NCBI RefSeq assembly: GCF_014297575.1
Contig: NZ_CP060412.1
Coordinates: 868,001 to 932,000, forward strand
DNA from: Dyella telluris
Lineage (GTDB): Bacteria; Pseudomonadota; Gammaproteobacteria; Xanthomonadales; Rhodanobacteraceae
DNA length: 64,000 nt
Direction of reading: 5' to 3'
Positions 62,866 through 64,000 of this stretch are shown piece by piece. Numbering within the stretch: position 1 is the first letter of the stretch; each line of letters opens with the position of its first letter. Under the pieces are notes generated by a model. It saw only the letters and a program-made list of their open reading frames with translations, was not told the origin of the DNA and made no database searches. The position numbers and the translations under genes are program-made.

Positions 62866-63291
62866 ATGAAAAGGAAAGCTGCTGCCGTCTGGTCGGGCGG
62901 CCTGAAGGAAGGCACCGGTACGATATCCACTGGCACCGGCATCCTGCACGACGCGCCATACGGATTTCGCTCACGCTTTGAAGACGCCCCCGGCACCAAC
63001 CCGGAAGAACTGCTCGGTGCGGCTCATGCGGGCTGCTACAGCATGGCGCTCGCTCTGGGCCTTGAGCAGGCCGGGCACCCGGCCAACCGCATCGAAACCC
63101 GCGCGGTGGTGAGCCTGGACAACGACGGCGATGGTTTCTCCATCACCACCATCGATCTCACCTGCCGTGCGAAAGTGCCGGGCATGGATGCGGCCACTTT
63201 CGACCGCATCGCCCGCGCCACGAAAGAAGGCTGCCCGGTTTCCAAGGTGCTCAAGGCCACCATCAACCTCGACGCGACACTGGAAGACTGA
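62866..63291 (+). CDS. osmC: OsmC-type organic hydroperoxide reductase
   Basis: A 141-residue OsmC/Ohr-fold peroxidase. Start at 62866 follows GGGGATG; a Met at 62851 is a weaker alternative. Both catalytic cysteines are present: the peroxidatic Cys in EELLGAAHAGCYSMAL (about 55) and the resolving Cys in TKEGCPVSKVL (about 121). The sequence is nearer OsmC than Ohr (WSGGLKEGTGTIST, SRFEDAPGTNPEEL). It detoxifies organic hydroperoxides using dithiols. Confidence 0.94.
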   Translation: MKRKAAAVWSGGLKEGTGTISTGTGILHDAPYGFRSRFEDAPGTNPEELLGAAHAGCYSMALALGLEQAGHPANRIETRAVVSLDNDGDGFSITTIDLTCRAKVPGMDAATFDRIARATKEGCPVSKVLKATINLDATLED

Positions 63292-63401
63292 CCGGCTCGC
63301 CGCGTCGACAGGATATTCACGCCTGTCATCCCCACGGCGATCCACGCGTTCGATGAATGGCTGCGCCGTGTGGCGCCCCGTGAGTGAGTTCAGGACGCGT
63401 A

Positions 63402-64000
63402 GTGAAGATCCACTGGAATCGACGGCAATTTCTGCAGATGTGCCTGGGCGGGTTCGCCGCCCTCCCCTTCGCCCGCATCGCACGCGCCTTGCCGGATGGA
63501 CGTCCGGCCTGCCGCCTGAGCGCGGAACAGACCGAAGGTCCGTATTACCTGGATCGCGCGCTGCTGCGCCAGGACATCACCGAGGGCAAACCCGGCTCGC
63601 CGCTGGCATTGCATTTTGAAGTGCTCGACAGCCGCACCTGCCGGCCGTTGAGCGATACCGCGCTGGAAATCTGGCACTGCGATGCGCAGGGCCTGTATTC
63701 GGGCTTCACCGCGATGTCGCCGGGTGGCCCCGGCATGGGACCATCGCCGGGACCGCCACCCGGCGGCCGGCCACCCATGGGCATGCCGCCCGGTCCGCCG
63801 CCCGGCATGGCGGGTGGCCCGCACGGTGGGCCGCCGAAGAGCACGCCGTCCGATGAGCTGACCTTCCTGCGCGGCGTGCAGGTCGCCGATGCGCGAGGCA
63901 TGGTGGCATTCCGCACGATCTTCCCCGGCTACTACGCCGGACGCTGCAACCACATCCACCTGAAGCTGCACGTGGGCGGTCGGATGCAGGATGGCCACTA
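63402..64000 (+). CDS. Intradiol ring-cleavage dioxygenase, truncated by window end
   Basis: An incomplete gene running off the window. A GTG at 63402 opens a Tat-type leader (NRRQFLQMCLGGFAALPFARIARAL). The core has TEGPYYLD near 43, DTALEIWHCDAQGLYSGF near 84, and GYYAGRCNHIHLKL near 178-191, supplying the Tyr and His-X-His iron ligands of non-haem Fe(III) intradiol dioxygenases. A roughly 45-residue Gly/Pro/Met-rich insertion (about 104-148) interrupts the catalytic domain. Exported dioxygenases of this form are found in several soil bacteria, with unknown substrate. No stop codon is visible. Confidence 0.83.
   Translation, partial: MKIHWNRRQFLQMCLGGFAALPFARIARALPDGRPACRLSAEQTEGPYYLDRALLRQDITEGKPGSPLALHFEVLDSRTCRPLSDTALEIWHCDAQGLYSGFTAMSPGGPGMGPSPGPPPGGRPPMGMPPGPPPGMAGGPHGGPPKSTPSDELTFLRGVQVADARGMVAFRTIFPGYYAGRCNHIHLKLHVGGRMQDGH

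Overview
The window looks like ordinary chromosome from a GC-rich gammaproteobacterium of the order Xanthomonadales (Lysobacterales), most likely family Rhodanobacteraceae (Dyella/Rhodanobacter/Luteibacter type). This placement is inferred from gene content and order (pncC-recA-recX-alaS-csrA-tRNA-Ser), dense dispersed palindromic repeats, and lineage-flavoured genes such as a Lys/Ala-rich histone-like protein. No prophage, transposase, CRISPR array or defence island was seen.

Layout. 1-2.3 kb: a YXWGXW-repeat exported protein, a repeat-rich spacer, tRNA-Ser(GCT) and csrA. 2.5-7.5 kb: alaS, recX, recA, pncC. 7.8-10.3 kb: two overlapping exported metal-hydrolase-type genes. 10.4-21 kb: a complete assimilatory nitrate/nitrite operon on the minus strand: MFS transporter, nirB, nirD, an NAD(P)H/FAD reductase, nasA, cysG and a hemD-like gene. 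Its leader carries a well-matched sigma-54 (-24/-12) element and an NtrC-type dyad. 21-26 kb: SGNH hydrolase, mutS, a membrane protein. 26.6-32.7 kb: response regulator, Hsp15, AEC transporter, htpG, htpX. 32.8-39.4 kb: gluQ, an acetoacetyl-CoA reductase, tcdA, a cytochrome c'-like protein, pirin, an old-yellow-enzyme reductase and an alpha/beta hydrolase. 39.5-40.5 kb: two cold-shock genes with matching promoters and leaders. 40.6-48.2 kb: lipoprotein, ycaQ, pldA, a FAD monooxygenase, slyD, dacB, glutathione peroxidase. 48.4-51 kb: metN-metI-metQ. 51-64 kb: pncB, a cytochrome, envelope lipoproteins, the histone-like gene, rhomboid, phzF-yaiI, a beta-hydroxyacid dehydrogenase, a BaiN-type flavoprotein, yajQ, osmC, and an intradiol dioxygenase cut by the window edge.

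Most interesting signals: the sigma-54/NtrC control region of the nitrate operon; the shared cold-shock leader; an exact inverted copy of the tRNA-Ser 3' end; a dipeptidase-like protein lacking about half of the usual metal ligands; a promoter and palindrome placed between metI and metQ behind a terminator; and two families of paired REP-like repeats. No wholly new multi-gene system could be supported.

All coordinates and starts come from reading sequence alone. Function calls rest on recognised motifs, not on database searches.
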